A DNA stretch of 64,000 bases from Pseudomonas anuradhapurensis (GTDB lineage: Bacteria > Pseudomonadota > Gammaproteobacteria > Pseudomonadales > Pseudomonadaceae): assembly GCF_014269225.2 (NCBI RefSeq), contig NZ_CP077097.1:3111001-3175000 (forward strand). The letters are read 5' to 3'. The notes under the pieces are model-generated. The model worked only from the letters and a program-made list of their open reading frames with translations, was not told the DNA's origin and ran no database searches. Shown here piece after piece: positions 18,695 to 28,248 of this stretch. Position numbers and translations under genes: made by a program. Each line of letters opens with the position of its first letter. Positions within the stretch are counted from its first letter, which is position 1.

Positions 18695-19564
18695 ATGTCG
18701 GTTTCCCACGCGCAACTCAAGGCTTTCCACGCCGTAGCCATGCACGGCAGCTTCACCCGCGCGGCAGAAAAGCTGTTTCTTACCCAGCCGGCAGTATCCG
18801 ACCAGGTGCGCAAGCTGGAGGAACGCTTTGGCGTGCTGCTGTTCCACCGCAACAAGCGCTCGGTGCAACTCACCGACCTGGGTGAGCGCCTGCTGGGCAT
18901 CAGCCAGCGCCTGTTCGCCTGCGAGGCCGAGGCGCATGAACTGCTGCAGGACTCGCGCGCCCTGCACACCGGCAGCCTGGTGCTGGCGGTGGATGCGCCG
19001 GTGCACGTGCTGCCGCAGATCGCCCGCTTCTGCCAGCGCTACCCGGGTATCCAGGTGAAGATCGAGACCGGCAACACCGATGAATCGCTGGCCCGGCTGT
19101 TCAGTTACCAGGCCGACCTGGCCTTGCTGGGCCGGGACGTCGACGACGAGCGCCTGCATTGCCTGCCGCTGCGCCGCGACCCGATGGTGGCGTTCGTCGC
19201 GCACCAGCACCCGTGGGCCAGCCGTGGCTCGATCAGGCTGGCGGACCTGGACGATATGCCGCTGGTACTGCGCGAACCCGGCTCGGTGACGCGGCAGACG
19301 CTGGAAGAAGAGATGCAGCGAGCCGGCTTGCGGATTCGCCCGGCGATCCAGGTGGAGGGCCGGGAAGCCGCCCGTGAAGCGGTGGTGGTGGGGATTGGCG
19401 TGGGGGTGGTGTCGGCGGCGGAGTTTGGCGCGGATGCGCGCGTGTGTGCGTTGCCGATCGTCGATTGCCAGCGGTACCTGACCGAGACCTTGGTGTGCCT
19501 GAGCGAGCAACGCACGCGGCGGGTGGTGGCGACCTTCCTGCAGATGGTTGAACAAGCGCTGTAA
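18695..19564 (+). CDS. LysR-family regulator divergent from the transporter/oxidoreductase operon
   Basis: A complete 289-residue LysR protein: winged helix at about 5-62 (AFHAVAMHGSFTRAAEKLFL) and a full effector domain. The 243-bp gap to the transporter gene is the shared promoter region and includes an AT-rich stretch near 18640-18665. The divergent arrangement makes it the likely activator of that operon. It resembles the LysR type seen beside aminoethylphosphonate genes, although I cannot confirm this without a search. Confidence 0.88.
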   Translation: MSVSHAQLKAFHAVAMHGSFTRAAEKLFLTQPAVSDQVRKLEERFGVLLFHRNKRSVQLTDLGERLLGISQRLFACEAEAHELLQDSRALHTGSLVLAVDAPVHVLPQIARFCQRYPGIQVKIETGNTDESLARLFSYQADLALLGRDVDDERLHCLPLRRDPMVAFVAHQHPWASRGSIRLADLDDMPLVLREPGSVTRQTLEEEMQRAGLRIRPAIQVEGREAAREAVVVGIGVGVVSAAEFGADARVCALPIVDCQRYLTETLVCLSEQRTRRVVATFLQMVEQAL

Positions 19565-19619
19565 GCTGCACTGGCGACCCGACTATGCTGGGATAACCCC
19601 CTCCTTCGGCACTCACCCC

Positions 19620-19991
19620 ATGCTCTTGCGCCTCGCCGCCGACACCCTGGTGCTGCTGCACCTCGCCTTCATCCTGCTGGTGCTGTTCGGTGGCCTGCTG
19701 GTGCTGCGCTGGCGCCCCGCTTTGCTGCTGCACCTGCCGGCCCTGGCCTGGGGCCTGGCGGTGGAATACCTGCACCTGGGCTGCCCGTTGACCACCTGGG
19801 AAAACCGGCTGCGCAATGCCGCCGGTGACGCAGGTTATCCGGGCGGCTTCATCGACCATTACCTCTGGCCGCTGATCTATCCCGCCGGCCTGACGCCGAC
19901 CGCCCAGCTGGTGCTGGGCAGTGTCGCGCTGCTGCTCAACCTCGGCGTCTACGCTTGCGTGGCTTGGCGCTGGCGCCACCCTAGCGGGTAG
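19620..19991 (+). CDS. DUF2784 membrane protein
   Basis: A 123-residue integral membrane protein with about four hydrophobic segments. The conserved DUF2784 segment EYLHLGCPLTTWENRLR is present between the second and third. I start at the ATG at 19620, where the first helix begins; an upstream frame from 19548 adds an unlikely N-terminus. The stop overlaps that of the convergent tam gene by 11 bases. Function is unknown. Confidence 0.8.
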   Translation: MLLRLAADTLVLLHLAFILLVLFGGLLVLRWRPALLLHLPALAWGLAVEYLHLGCPLTTWENRLRNAAGDAGYPGGFIDHYLWPLIYPAGLTPTAQLVLGSVALLLNLGVYACVAWRWRHPSG

Positions 19992-20757
19992 CAACCACGA
20001 ACAGGCGCGGGAACGGCAACAGCACCTTGCCATCGCTGGCCGGCGGGTAGTCGCGCTGCATGGCCTGCAGGTACATCTGCAGGAAGTCGGCCTGCTCCTG
20101 TTCATCGAGCTTGGCCAGATAAGGCCTGAGCGCCGAGCCCTTGAACCATTCCACCACCGCTTCGGCACCGCCCATCAATGGGTGGTGATAGGTGGTGCGC
20201 CACACATCCACGCGCGCGCACAACGGGCTGAGCAGGTCGTAGTAGAACGCCGCGTTGTGCCGCGGCGGCAGCTGGAAATCGGCAAATTTGGCTGCCCAGG
20301 GGCCTTGGCTGGCGATCTCGCGCAATTGCCGGTGGGCCGGTTCGTCCAGGTTGTCCGGGGTCTGCACCGCCAGGCTGGCGCCTTCGCTCAGCTGGCGCAC
20401 CAGGTGCGGGTACAGTGAGGCATGGTCTGGGAGCCATTGCAGCGAGGCATTGGCCAGGATCAAGTCCTGGGGTTCGGCGGCGGACCAGCCGGCGATGTCG
20501 GCAACCAGCGTGCGCACCCTGGGGATACACAGCCGCTTGCGTTCGCGGGCCTTGTCGATCATGTCCGGGTCGCTGTCCAGCGCGGTCACCTGGGCGTCCG
20601 GGTAACGTTGCAGCAGCACCTCGGTGGAATTGCCGGGGCCGCAGCCCAGGTCGGTAGCGTGGCGCACCGGGCGTGGCGGCACGGCACCGAGCAGGTCGCG
20701 CACGGCGCGGGTGCGCTCGTCTTCGAACAGCGAATACTGGTTGGCAGACCAGTCCAT
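19981..20757 (-). CDS. tam: trans-aconitate 2-methyltransferase
   Basis: The 258-residue protein aligns along its length with E. coli Tam: MDWSANQYSLF at the start, motif I DLGCGPGNST, LILANASLQWLPDH and VWRTTYHHPL. Tam methylates trans-aconitate, an aconitase inhibitor formed spontaneously from cis-aconitate, using S-adenosylmethionine. The ATG at 20757 follows AAGGAG by six bases; a TTG two codons upstream is less likely. Confidence 0.93.
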   Translation of the reverse strand: MDWSANQYSLFEDERTRAVRDLLGAVPPRPVRHATDLGCGPGNSTEVLLQRYPDAQVTALDSDPDMIDKARERKRLCIPRVRTLVADIAGWSAAEPQDLILANASLQWLPDHASLYPHLVRQLSEGASLAVQTPDNLDEPAHRQLREIASQGPWAAKFADFQLPPRHNAAFYYDLLSPLCARVDVWRTTYHHPLMGGAEAVVEWFKGSALRPYLAKLDEQEQADFLQMYLQAMQRDYPPASDGKVLLPFPRLFVVATR

Positions 20758-20847
20758 GGGCAACTCCTTCTGGCGAGTAATGGAGGCAGCATATTGCGAT
20801 CTGCGGGCGAGCGGAACCGGCTGACCTGGTTGCAGGTCATTCCTTGC

Positions 20848-21021
20848 ATGCGCATGAAGACTTATCTGGCCCTTGCCATCCTGGCCCTGATCGCCACCGC
20901 CGCCCTGCTCGGCTCACCGTGGATGAACCAGCGTTTTCACATGCCAGCGGAAAAACACCATGGCCAACAACGCGAAACGGCCGGGTCCCCAAGGGAGCCG
21001 GCCGTTTCGCGCAACGAATGA
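20848..21021 (+). CDS. possible small membrane protein (57 aa), doubtful
   Basis: An open frame with one strong hydrophobic helix (TYLALAILALIATAALLG) follows a weak ribosome-binding region. Its last third coincides with the strong hairpin at 20971-21011, which serves the opposite strand. It may be a real membrane peptide with a fortuitous C-terminus, or chance. Confidence 0.3.
   Translation: MRMKTYLALAILALIATAALLGSPWMNQRFHMPAEKHHGQQRETAGSPREPAVSRNE
20971..21011 (-). terminator. strong terminator hairpin after the GabP-like gene
   Basis: A perfect 14-bp stem (CGCGAAACGGCCGG with CCGGCCGTTTCGCG) and a 13-base loop lie directly downstream of the permease stop. It is one of the strongest hairpins in the window. 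Confidence 0.8.
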
Positions 21022-21024
21022 CGC

Positions 21025-22434
21025 TTAGTGTTGTTTGCCAGAACGAATCTGGTGCACCATGCCCATCGCCACCACGATCGCCGCAGCGATGCCGGTGGAG
21101 ATGACCAGGATCTGGTAGTCAGGCATGAAGGCCATGGTCACCAGGGCGGCGACGATGAAGGCGATCACCAGGTAGGTCAGCCATGGGAACAACCACATCT
21201 TCAGGCGTACTTCCTTGCCTTCGGCGATCAGCTTGCGGCGCATGCGCAGTTGCGAGAAGGCAATCACCAGGTACACCAAAAGGGCGATCATGCCGGTGGT
21301 GTTCATCAGGGTTTCCAGTACGTCCTTCGGGCGCAGGGTCTCGCTGAAGTTGATCAGCGCGCAGACGATGGCCACCGCGCACGAACCCATGATCGCGTAC
21401 ACCGGTACACCGGTACCGGCGCGGGTAATTTTGAAGAACGACGGCGCGTCGCCACGCTGGGCCAGGGAGAACAGCATGCGCGAAGCGGTGTAGTGGCCCG
21501 AGATCAGGCAGCTGCTCACCGAGGTCAGCACGACGAAGTTCATCAGCAGCTCGGCGTACGGCACGCCCAGCAGTTCCAGGGTACGGCGATAGGCACCATA
21601 ACCGGAAACGCCCAGCTGCGGGTCGTTCCACGGTACCAGGCAGACGATCAGGAAGATCGAGCCGACATAGAACAGGCACACCCGCCAGACCACCGAGTTG
21701 GTCGCCTTGACGATCTGCGTAGCCGGGTCCTTGGCTTCGGCTGCGGCGATGGTGACGATTTCCGCGCCGAGGAAGGCGAACATCACCCCGAGCAAGGCAC
21801 CAATCACGGTGGTGATGCCATTGGGCATGAAGCCTTCGGCAGTGAGGTGGCTGATGCCGCGTACTTCACCGAACTGCCAGATGTTCAGCACTGCCGCGGT
21901 ACACACGATCAGGAAGCAGACGATCGCGATCACCTTGATCAGGGCGAACCAGAACTCGAACTCACCGTAGTGCTTGACGTTGAAGAAGTTGACGGTGATC
22001 AGCAACAGGGTCGTGGCCAGCACGAACACGTTGACGCTGACGTCGGGGAAGAAACCATGCAGGATCTTGCCCGCCACATAGGCTTCCCAGGCCATGAGGA
22101 TGACCCAGTACCACCAGTACAGCCAGCCGATGGTGAAACCGGCCCAACGGCCGATGGCGCGGTCGGCGTAGGTGGAGAACGAACCGGTGTCCGGCGAGGA
22201 CGTCGCCATTTCACCCAGCATGCGCATGATCAGTACCACCAGGATGCCGCCTGCCAGGTAGGCCAGGACAGCGGCTGGGCCGGCGCTGTGGATCACGCTG
22301 CCGGAACCGACGAACAAGGCGCCGCCGATAACCCCGGCGATCGACATCATCGTCAGGTGGCGCGACTTGAGCGAGGCACTGAGTTTGCTCTCGTGCCCGC
22401 TTTTCGCGGTGGTGGTTGTAGATGTTGCGTCCAT
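21025..22434 (-). CDS. amino acid permease, GABA permease-like (APC superfamily)
   Basis: A 469-residue permease with twelve predicted helices. The N-terminal motif MMSIAGVIGGALFVGSGSVI and the GAEIVTIAAAEAKDP motif in helix 6 are characteristic of the amino-acid transporter family that includes GabP, CycA and AnsP. It resembles GabP most by eye, but substrate cannot be fixed from sequence alone. The divergent MocR-type regulator makes a GABA or other omega-amino-acid cargo plausible. Confidence 0.87.
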   Translation of the reverse strand: MDATSTTTTAKSGHESKLSASLKSRHLTMMSIAGVIGGALFVGSGSVIHSAGPAAVLAYLAGGILVVLIMRMLGEMATSSPDTGSFSTYADRAIGRWAGFTIGWLYWWYWVILMAWEAYVAGKILHGFFPDVSVNVFVLATTLLLITVNFFNVKHYGEFEFWFALIKVIAIVCFLIVCTAAVLNIWQFGEVRGISHLTAEGFMPNGITTVIGALLGVMFAFLGAEIVTIAAAEAKDPATQIVKATNSVVWRVCLFYVGSIFLIVCLVPWNDPQLGVSGYGAYRRTLELLGVPYAELLMNFVVLTSVSSCLISGHYTASRMLFSLAQRGDAPSFFKITRAGTGVPVYAIMGSCAVAIVCALINFSETLRPKDVLETLMNTTGMIALLVYLVIAFSQLRMRRKLIAEGKEVRLKMWLFPWLTYLVIAFIVAALVTMAFMPDYQILVISTGIAAAIVVAMGMVHQIRSGKQH

Positions 22435-22760
22435 CAGTTGTGTACCCCGTGCTTCTTTTTATCCAAGGAAAACTGTGAAACCCCGATGGCTGGCGGTTTC
22501 ACCTGTACATCAGTGCTAATGCGGGCAGGATGGTGTGCGACGAACACACGCAGGCCTTCCATGGCGGCCTGCTGACGCGCCCCAGGGCTGACGCCTGGGG
22601 CGAACTGAACATGCTTTATGTGGCGATATCTGACACCTAATGTAAAAATGTCCGGCGCAGAGAACCATGCACAGTGGCATGAAACTCGCACTGCACTGTA
22701 CAGGCCGCCAATGCAGTACACCGCGCAAGCGCCTGGCGTTTCACACCCTGAAGGTCCCGA
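22435..22760. other. divergent promoter region between permease and MocR-type gene
   Basis: A 326-bp region without a supported gene. It should contain both promoters and the MocR operator. I see no strong repeat that would define the site. Confidence 0.5.
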
Positions 22761-24185
22761 ATGCTGCAATTACATCCAGACTCCTCCACGCCGCTGGTCA
22801 ACCAGATCATCGACGGGCTGCGCGAGTTGATCGACAACCAGACCCTCAAGCCAGGCGCCAAGGTCCCGTCCATTCGCGCCTTTGCCGCGACCTACTCGGT
22901 TAGTACCTTCACCGTGGTCGAAGCCTACGATCGCCTGGTCGCCCAAGGTTTGCTGGTGAGCCGGGGCAATGCCGGGTTTTTTGTCAACCGTGCGGCGGGC
23001 GAGCTGCTGGACCCGCATAACGCCGAGGCTGACACAAGTCGACCAACGTTCAACTCCGAGTGGTACCTGCAGCAGATCTTCGAAATCCGCCAGTTGCCGT
23101 ACAAACCGGGGTGCGGCTGGCTGCCCAACGACTGGATGTACGAAGACGGCCTGCGCCGCGGCCTGCGCCAGGTGGCCGGCAGCCCGCTGGAGCTGTCGGG
23201 CTATGGCGACCCCATGGGCCTGCTGGAACTGCGCGCGTTGACCGCGCAGAACCTGCAGCAGGAACTGTCGATCGTCGCCAACCCGGCGCAACTGATGCTC
23301 ACCCATGGTGCCAGCCAGGCCCTGGACCTGGCAGCGCGCACGCTGGTGCGCCCGGGTGACGTGGTGCTGGTGGACGACCCTGGCTACCCCAACCTGATGA
23401 GCATCCTGCGCACCCAGGGCGCGACCCTGGTCGGCGTGCCACGCACACCTGCCGGCTACGACCTGAACCACCTGGAGCAGTTGCTCACCCACCACCGCCC
23501 GACGGCCTTCTTCACCCAGCCACACCTGCACAGCCCGACCTGCTCGCGTACCCCGCTGCCGCAACTGCACCGCCTGCTGCAACTGGCCAGCCAGCACGGC
23601 TTCCGCCTGGTGGAAAACAACCTGTACGCCGACATGATCGCCGAACCACAGCCCTGTCTGGCCAGCCTCGATCACCTGCAGCAGGTGGTCTACGTGGGCA
23701 GCTACTCGAAGAGCATTTCGCCGAACGTGCGGGTCGGCTACCTGTTGGCCAACCCCGAACTGATGCAGAAGCTGCTGCACCTGAAGATGCGCTCGGGCCT
23801 GACCACCTCGCAGGTGATGGAACGCGTGGTCTACGCCGCCATCATCGACGGGCGCTGGCGCAAGCACCTCAAGCGCCTGCGCCAGCGCCTGGCCGAGGCG
23901 CACCAGGAAGTTGGCCGGCATCTGCACCGGTTGGGCTTCGAGTTGTTCATCGAATCGGATGAGGGCATGTACATCTGGACCCGGCACCCGGCGATTCCGG
24001 ACAGTGCGGCGTTGCTGGATGACGCGCTGGAGAAAGGCATCATGCTCGGGCCTGGGCAGCTGTTCATGGTCGATGCCAAGGCCACCGGGTGGATGCGCTT
24101 CAACGTGGCGTTCAGTACCGATCCTGCGATGTGGGAGTTGTTGGAGAAGGTGTTGGTGAAGCACGTGCGGCGGGGTGGGATGTAG
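22761..24185 (+). CDS. MocR-type regulator (GntR winged helix fused to an aminotransferase-like domain)
   Basis: A 474-residue protein: a GntR winged helix at about 8-75 (LVNQIIDGLRELIDNQTLKPGAKVPSIR in part, then STFTVVEAYDRL) and a type I aminotransferase fold with PLP lysine Lys317 in GSYSKSISPNVRVG. Such proteins sense PLP adducts of amino acids and usually control adjacent genes. The divergent amino acid permease is the likely target. An aminotransferase activity is possible but not expected for the family. Confidence 0.9.
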   Translation: MLQLHPDSSTPLVNQIIDGLRELIDNQTLKPGAKVPSIRAFAATYSVSTFTVVEAYDRLVAQGLLVSRGNAGFFVNRAAGELLDPHNAEADTSRPTFNSEWYLQQIFEIRQLPYKPGCGWLPNDWMYEDGLRRGLRQVAGSPLELSGYGDPMGLLELRALTAQNLQQELSIVANPAQLMLTHGASQALDLAARTLVRPGDVVLVDDPGYPNLMSILRTQGATLVGVPRTPAGYDLNHLEQLLTHHRPTAFFTQPHLHSPTCSRTPLPQLHRLLQLASQHGFRLVENNLYADMIAEPQPCLASLDHLQQVVYVGSYSKSISPNVRVGYLLANPELMQKLLHLKMRSGLTTSQVMERVVYAAIIDGRWRKHLKRLRQRLAEAHQEVGRHLHRLGFELFIESDEGMYIWTRHPAIPDSAALLDDALEKGIMLGPGQLFMVDAKATGWMRFNVAFSTDPAMWELLEKVLVKHVRRGGM

Positions 24186-24265
24186 GGAGCCTGGGAGACA
24201 CTGGACACAATAGTGGCCAATTAGTAGCATCCAGCCCAACTGGATATTACGGACAACCTCAGGTC

Positions 24266-24661
24266 ATGGATCGCACCACCGGCGTCATTCACCGCCCGAT
24301 ACATCATCCCATCCGCCCTTCGATTACCTGGGAACAGGCCTGGAAAGGCCCCGATGAAGGCTTGATCCGCTGTTGGGAAATTGGCCGTGAGCGGGCTGTG
24401 AACCAGCCAGAAATTGCCCGGTGCTGTATCGATGGCGCGCTGCCGGTGCTTGGCTGGAAAGGCGGGCATGATCGGGTGCTGAAAAAGCCGATGAAATATG
24501 GCTCTTTCAAATACCTGGCGCAATGGCAGGGCCTCCGTGGCGAAGACCTGTACATCGATACGCGAACCGAGCTGACCCTCACCTGTCGTCATACCGGAAT
24601 GCTGACCACCTTTACACCGGATCAGGAAAAATACGCCAACGCGTTGCTCTTGGTGGATTAG
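24266..24661 (+). CDS. hypothetical protein
   Basis: A 131-residue soluble protein from the ATG at 24266, with no recognised domain. It has several Trp and Cys residues (SITWEQAWKGP, ARCCIDG) and no signal peptide or membrane segment. The ribosome-binding site is weak. It lies alone between the MocR gene and a WYL-type regulator; the antisense frame is less protein-like. Confidence 0.5.
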   Translation: MDRTTGVIHRPIHHPIRPSITWEQAWKGPDEGLIRCWEIGRERAVNQPEIARCCIDGALPVLGWKGGHDRVLKKPMKYGSFKYLAQWQGLRGEDLYIDTRTELTLTCRHTGMLTTFTPDQEKYANALLLVD

Positions 24662-24832
24662 CCGGACGCGCAAATCAACCGCCGCTTGGCGCGCGCATGC
24701 AAGGCCCCCAGGTGGTGATCCCCAACCGCCTGACGCGCCAAACTTGGATCCTATCCTCTGAAAAGGTATGCTGGCGATAGCTAAACGCCACCACCCAGGC
24801 AAGCTGCAAACCTGCTTTCAAGGACGAACCTT

Positions 24833-25375
24833 TTGCCCAGCCACCCGACCCGCCACACCATCGCCCGCCAGTGGCAACTGCTCAAGCTGCTACCCGGCCG
24901 CCATCCGGGGATGAGCTCCACCCAGTTGCAGGCCGCCTTGAAAACCGTGGGCTATAGCACCAGCAAACGCACCGTCGAGCGCGACCTGGTCGAGCTTGCG
25001 GCACTGTTCCCGCTGCGCTGCAACAGCAAAGGCATGCCGTACGGCTGGTATTGGCAACCCGGCCTGAGCCTGGGCGAAGCACAGCAACTGCAACCTGACG
25101 TGCTGGCGCCCCCGGAACAGATCGAACTGCACGCCTGGGTCGACGACGGGCTGGCCCGGCGCCTGCAAGCGCAGCCACTGGCCACGGACATGCAACTGAC
25201 CGCGCACGCGGATGGCGGCGCCACACTGGTGGCCACGGTCGACGACAGCCGCGCCCTGATGGGCTGGCTGTTGTCCCAGGCTGGCTCTATCCGCGTACAA
25301 GCGCCGCAGGCTCTGCGCCTGGCCATGCTCGAGCAGTTGCGGCAAAGCCTGGTGCTGCACGACAGCGGTGGTTGA
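24833..25375 (+). CDS. short WYL-type transcriptional regulator (HTH_11 plus reduced C-terminal domain)
   Basis: A 180-residue protein with a TTG start after AAGGA. The N-terminal winged helix (ARQWQLLKLLPGRHPGMSS, then STSKRTVERDLVELAALFPL) matches the DeoR-like helix-turn-helix of WYL regulators. The C-terminal part (about 95-175) resembles the end of a WYL-family ligand domain but is much shorter than the usual 300+ residue protein and lacks a visible W-Y-L triad. It may bind a ligand or be a reduced form. Target unknown. Confidence 0.7.
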   Translation: MPSHPTRHTIARQWQLLKLLPGRHPGMSSTQLQAALKTVGYSTSKRTVERDLVELAALFPLRCNSKGMPYGWYWQPGLSLGEAQQLQPDVLAPPEQIELHAWVDDGLARRLQAQPLATDMQLTAHADGGATLVATVDDSRALMGWLLSQAGSIRVQAPQALRLAMLEQLRQSLVLHDSGG

Positions 25376-25410
25376 GCGGCAGGCAACCGTCATCAGCCCA
25401 CCGCCAGTGT

Positions 25411-26148
25411 CTAGAGAGGTTGCGCCTGACGCAGGTTACGACGCGCCAGGCAGGCATACCCCAGGCCCAGCACACTGAGGGCCAGCACGCCCAGTAGCGC
25501 CATCAGTTCGCGGCTGTAGCGCGCCACCCAGGCCGGGAAGCCGATGACTTCACGGTAGACCTGCACGTCAGCCTCGCCGTCGGCATGGCTGATGCTGATC
25601 CCGCCCTGGCGGATCTGCGTGTAGTCCGCATCGAAATACACCCATACCTTGCACGCGCCAGCAGGCTCTATGGCCGGGATTTCCACCTGGGCAGTAGCGG
25701 CCTCGACGATGGTGTCGTTGCCAGCCGCGTCGCGCACCTGCACCAGGCCCTTGGCCGGCAGACGAATTTTCACCTGGCGCACCGGCGCGTCACCGCTATT
25801 GCGCAGCTCGATGAGCAAGCCGGTACGGTGGTCGACCAGCCCGGCCTCGAAAGGTTTGGCAAACAGCTGGGTATAGGGTGCCTGGGCCATCTCGACCAGC
25901 CGCTCGACCTGGTCGTGGCTCAGCCCGCCTTCGCTGATGGTATTGATACGGCCCTGCAATTGCTCGTACTTGAGCTGCTCGCTGGCCTTGCTGATGCGCT
26001 CGCTGAACTGGCTGGGATAAGTGAGGTAGGCGTAGGTCAGCGAGGCCTCCAGGCGCGGGCTGCCGCGGAGCAACCCATAAGCGGCCAACAGGACCATCAG
26101 GCCGATCAGCACGGCTACGAGGAGTTTCCCCACCTTGTCCCAGCTCAA
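25411..26148 (-). CDS. membrane-anchored protein of unknown function
   Basis: With the TTG at 26148 (AAGGAAG six bases upstream) the protein has 245 residues. It has a transmembrane helix near the N-terminus ([19 protein letters not shown]) and another close to the C-terminus ([19 protein letters not shown]). Between them lies a periplasmic domain that looks beta-rich, with [20 protein letters not shown] resembling a DUF11/CARDB-like fold. It is monocistronic and divergent from the GST gene. No function can be assigned. Confidence 0.7.
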   Translation of the reverse strand: MSWDKVGKLLVAVLIGLMVLLAAYGLLRGSPRLEASLTYAYLTYPSQFSERISKASEQLKYEQLQGRINTISEGGLSHDQVERLVEMAQAPYTQLFAKPFEAGLVDHRTGLLIELRNSGDAPVRQVKIRLPAKGLVQVRDAAGNDTIVEAATAQVEIPAIEPAGACKVWVYFDADYTQIRQGGISISHADGEADVQVYREVIGFPAWVARYSRELMALLGVLALSVLGLGYACLARRNLRQAQPL

Positions 26149-26306
26149 TGCGTACTTCCTTCTGTGGTGATACCAACGATGCAAACCGGCCAAGGGTGCC
26201 AAGTTCGCGCCCCTCAGGCAAGCCTGACCCGGTTGCCTGTGCCTGCCGCTTGACCAGGCCACGGCAGTGGCGGACGATCAACCTTCCCCACACAAGGACG
26301 AATAGC

Positions 26307-26930
26307 ATGTTGCGGATATTGGGCAGAGCCTCATCGATCAATGTACGAAAAGTCCTGTGGGCGTGCGCCGAGTTCGAGGTGGCGTACGAGCGCGAAGACT
26401 GGGGTACCGGCTTCCAGCCCACCGACAGTGCCGAGTTCCTCGCGCTGAACCCCAACGCCATGGTCCCGGTGATCCAGGATGGCGACTTCACCCTGTGGGA
26501 ATCCAACAGCATCATCCGCTACCTGGCCACCCGCTACGGCGCTACGGCGTTCTACCCCAGCGAGGCGCAGGCCCGAGCCAGGATCGACCAGTGGATCGAC
26601 TGGCAGGCCTCGGACCTCAACCGATCCTGGAGCTACGCGTTCATGTCGCTGGTCAGACACTCGCCGGCCCACCAGGACCCGCAGGCCCTGGCCGCCGGTT
26701 GCGCGGACTGGGCGCGCTACATGCGCATCCTCGACGGCCAGCTGGCCAGTACCGGTGCCTATGTGGCCGGCAGCCAGTTCACCCTGGCCGACATCCCCAT
26801 CGGCCTGTCGGTGAACCGCTGGTTTGAAACGCCATTGGAGCACCCCCACCTGCCGGCCGTGCGCGATTACTACGAGCGCCTGAGCGAGCGCCCGGCCTAT
26901 CACCTGCATGGCCGCAACGGTACGCCATGA
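26307..26930 (+). CDS. glutathione S-transferase
   Basis: A 207-residue two-domain GST starting at the ATG at 26307 (AAGGA upstream). The thioredoxin-like N-terminal domain has the conserved cis-proline (AMVPVIQDG) and the glutathione-contacting [13 protein letters not shown]. The helical C-terminal domain contains the N-capping box FTLADIPIG. It conjugates or reduces electrophiles; substrate unknown. A hairpin follows before the convergent MFS gene. Confidence 0.9.
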   Translation: MLRILGRASSINVRKVLWACAEFEVAYEREDWGTGFQPTDSAEFLALNPNAMVPVIQDGDFTLWESNSIIRYLATRYGATAFYPSEAQARARIDQWIDWQASDLNRSWSYAFMSLVRHSPAHQDPQALAAGCADWARYMRILDGQLASTGAYVAGSQFTLADIPIGLSVNRWFETPLEHPHLPAVRDYYERLSERPAYHLHGRNGTP

Positions 26931-26954
26931 CAATCACCGGTTGATGCCCGCGAA

Positions 26955-26971
26955 GGGCCGCAAAGCGGCCC
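26955..26971. terminator. GGGCCGC-AAA-GCGGCCC hairpin between convergent genes
   Basis: A 7-bp perfect stem with a three-base loop, matching the inner hairpin of the REP units at 8601 and 14866. It lies between the GST stop and the MFS stop and could end both transcripts. Confidence 0.65.
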
Positions 26972-26978
26972 CGACGCC

Positions 26979-28154
26979 TTACGCGGCTGCCTGCCCCGCC
27001 AACGCCTGCACCCGCCCACGCCAGGCAAACATCAGCACCATCAACAACCCGAGCGCTGCCGTCGCAGCCCCCGCCAGGGCAATCGCCGGATAGCCCAGCC
27101 CGGCATTGATGACCGCCCCACCCAGCGCCGCGCCAATCGCATTGCCCAGGTTGAACGCACCGATGTTCACCGCCGAGGCCAGGTTGGGCGCATCCTTGGC
27201 CGCTTCCATCACACGCATCTGCAGCGGTGGCACCAGGGCGAAGCTGGCTGCGCCCCAGACCAGGATCGCCAATGCCGTCGGCAGCGACCAGCCCAGCACC
27301 AGCGGAAACACCAGCAGTACCGCGATCAGGGTGGCCAGTGACACGATCAAGGTGCGATCGACCGAACGGTCCGCCGCCTTGCCGCCCCACACATTGCCCA
27401 AGGTCAGGCCAACGCCGAACAGCACCAGCATGGCTGTCACGAACGTGGTAGACGCGGCCGCCTCGCGCTGCAGGATCGGCGCGATGTAGGTGAACACCGT
27501 GAACATCGCACTGGAACCCACCACGGTCAGCAGCAACGCCGCCAGCACCGGCCCGCGCCCGAGCACGCGAAGCTCGGCCATGGCCCCGTCACCCTTGGGC
27601 GACGGCACGTTGGGCAGCGCGTACCAGAGGCTGGTCATGGCCACCAGGCCGAGCCCGGCGATGCCCCAGAATGCCGTACGCCAACCGAGCAGTTCACCGA
27701 ACCAGGTCGCCAGCGGCACGCCACCGATGGTGGCCAGGGTCAGGCCCATGAACATTGCCGCCACCGCCCCAGCGCGCTTGTCGGGCGGCACCACGCTGGC
27801 TGCAACGATCGAGCCGATGCCAAAGAAGGCGCCGTGGTTGAGCGAGGTAACCACCCGCGCGACCAGCAGGCTGGCGTAGTCGTCGGCCAGGGCTGACAGC
27901 AGGTTGCCGAGGGTGAAGATCGCCATCAGCCCGATCAGCAGGTAACGCCGCGGGACTTTCACCGTGGCCAGGGTCATCAGCGGTGCGCCGATCAGCACAC
28001 CGATGGCATAGGCACTGACCAGCAGCCCCGCAGCCGGGATCGAGACGCCAAGGTCGGTGGCGATACTGGGCAACATGCCCATGGGCGCGAACTCGGTGAC
28101 GCCAATGCCGAAGGCACCGATGGCGAGTGCGACAAGAGGTGGATTAATACGCAT
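26979..28154 (-). CDS. MFS transporter, DHA1 family (YdhP/AraJ-like)
   Basis: A 391-residue twelve-helix transporter from the ATG at 28154, with AAGGAG upstream. The start (LVALAIGAFGIGVTEFAPMGML), LVSAYAIGVLIGAP in helix 2 and NHGAFFGIG in helix 5 are typical of YdhP/AraJ-like proton-driven exporters. It is divergent from a LysR gene that probably controls it. Substrate unknown; members export drugs or sugars. Confidence 0.88.
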   Translation of the reverse strand: MRINPPLVALAIGAFGIGVTEFAPMGMLPSIATDLGVSIPAAGLLVSAYAIGVLIGAPLMTLATVKVPRRYLLIGLMAIFTLGNLLSALADDYASLLVARVVTSLNHGAFFGIGSIVAASVVPPDKRAGAVAAMFMGLTLATIGGVPLATWFGELLGWRTAFWGIAGLGLVAMTSLWYALPNVPSPKGDGAMAELRVLGRGPVLAALLLTVVGSSAMFTVFTYIAPILQREAAASTTFVTAMLVLFGVGLTLGNVWGGKAADRSVDRTLIVSLATLIAVLLVFPLVLGWSLPTALAILVWGAASFALVPPLQMRVMEAAKDAPNLASAVNIGAFNLGNAIGAALGGAVINAGLGYPAIALAGAATAALGLLMVLMFAWRGRVQALAGQAAA

Positions 28155-28248
28155 GGCAAACTCCTTATCTGTGCCGCAAATGCTACGGTCCACCATCAGG
28201 CTGCACTAGACTGCATTTTTGCGAACCACCTTTGCTGACGAGGCACAA

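Noticed and set aside
21028-22575. A 515-codon plus-strand frame opposite the permease
   Set aside because: His/Gln/Gly-rich shadow of a membrane protein; the permease frame has clear APC motifs.
22770-24239. A 489-codon minus-strand frame opposite the MocR-type gene
   Set aside because: Antisense to a gene with a winged helix and PLP lysine; no domain on the minus strand.
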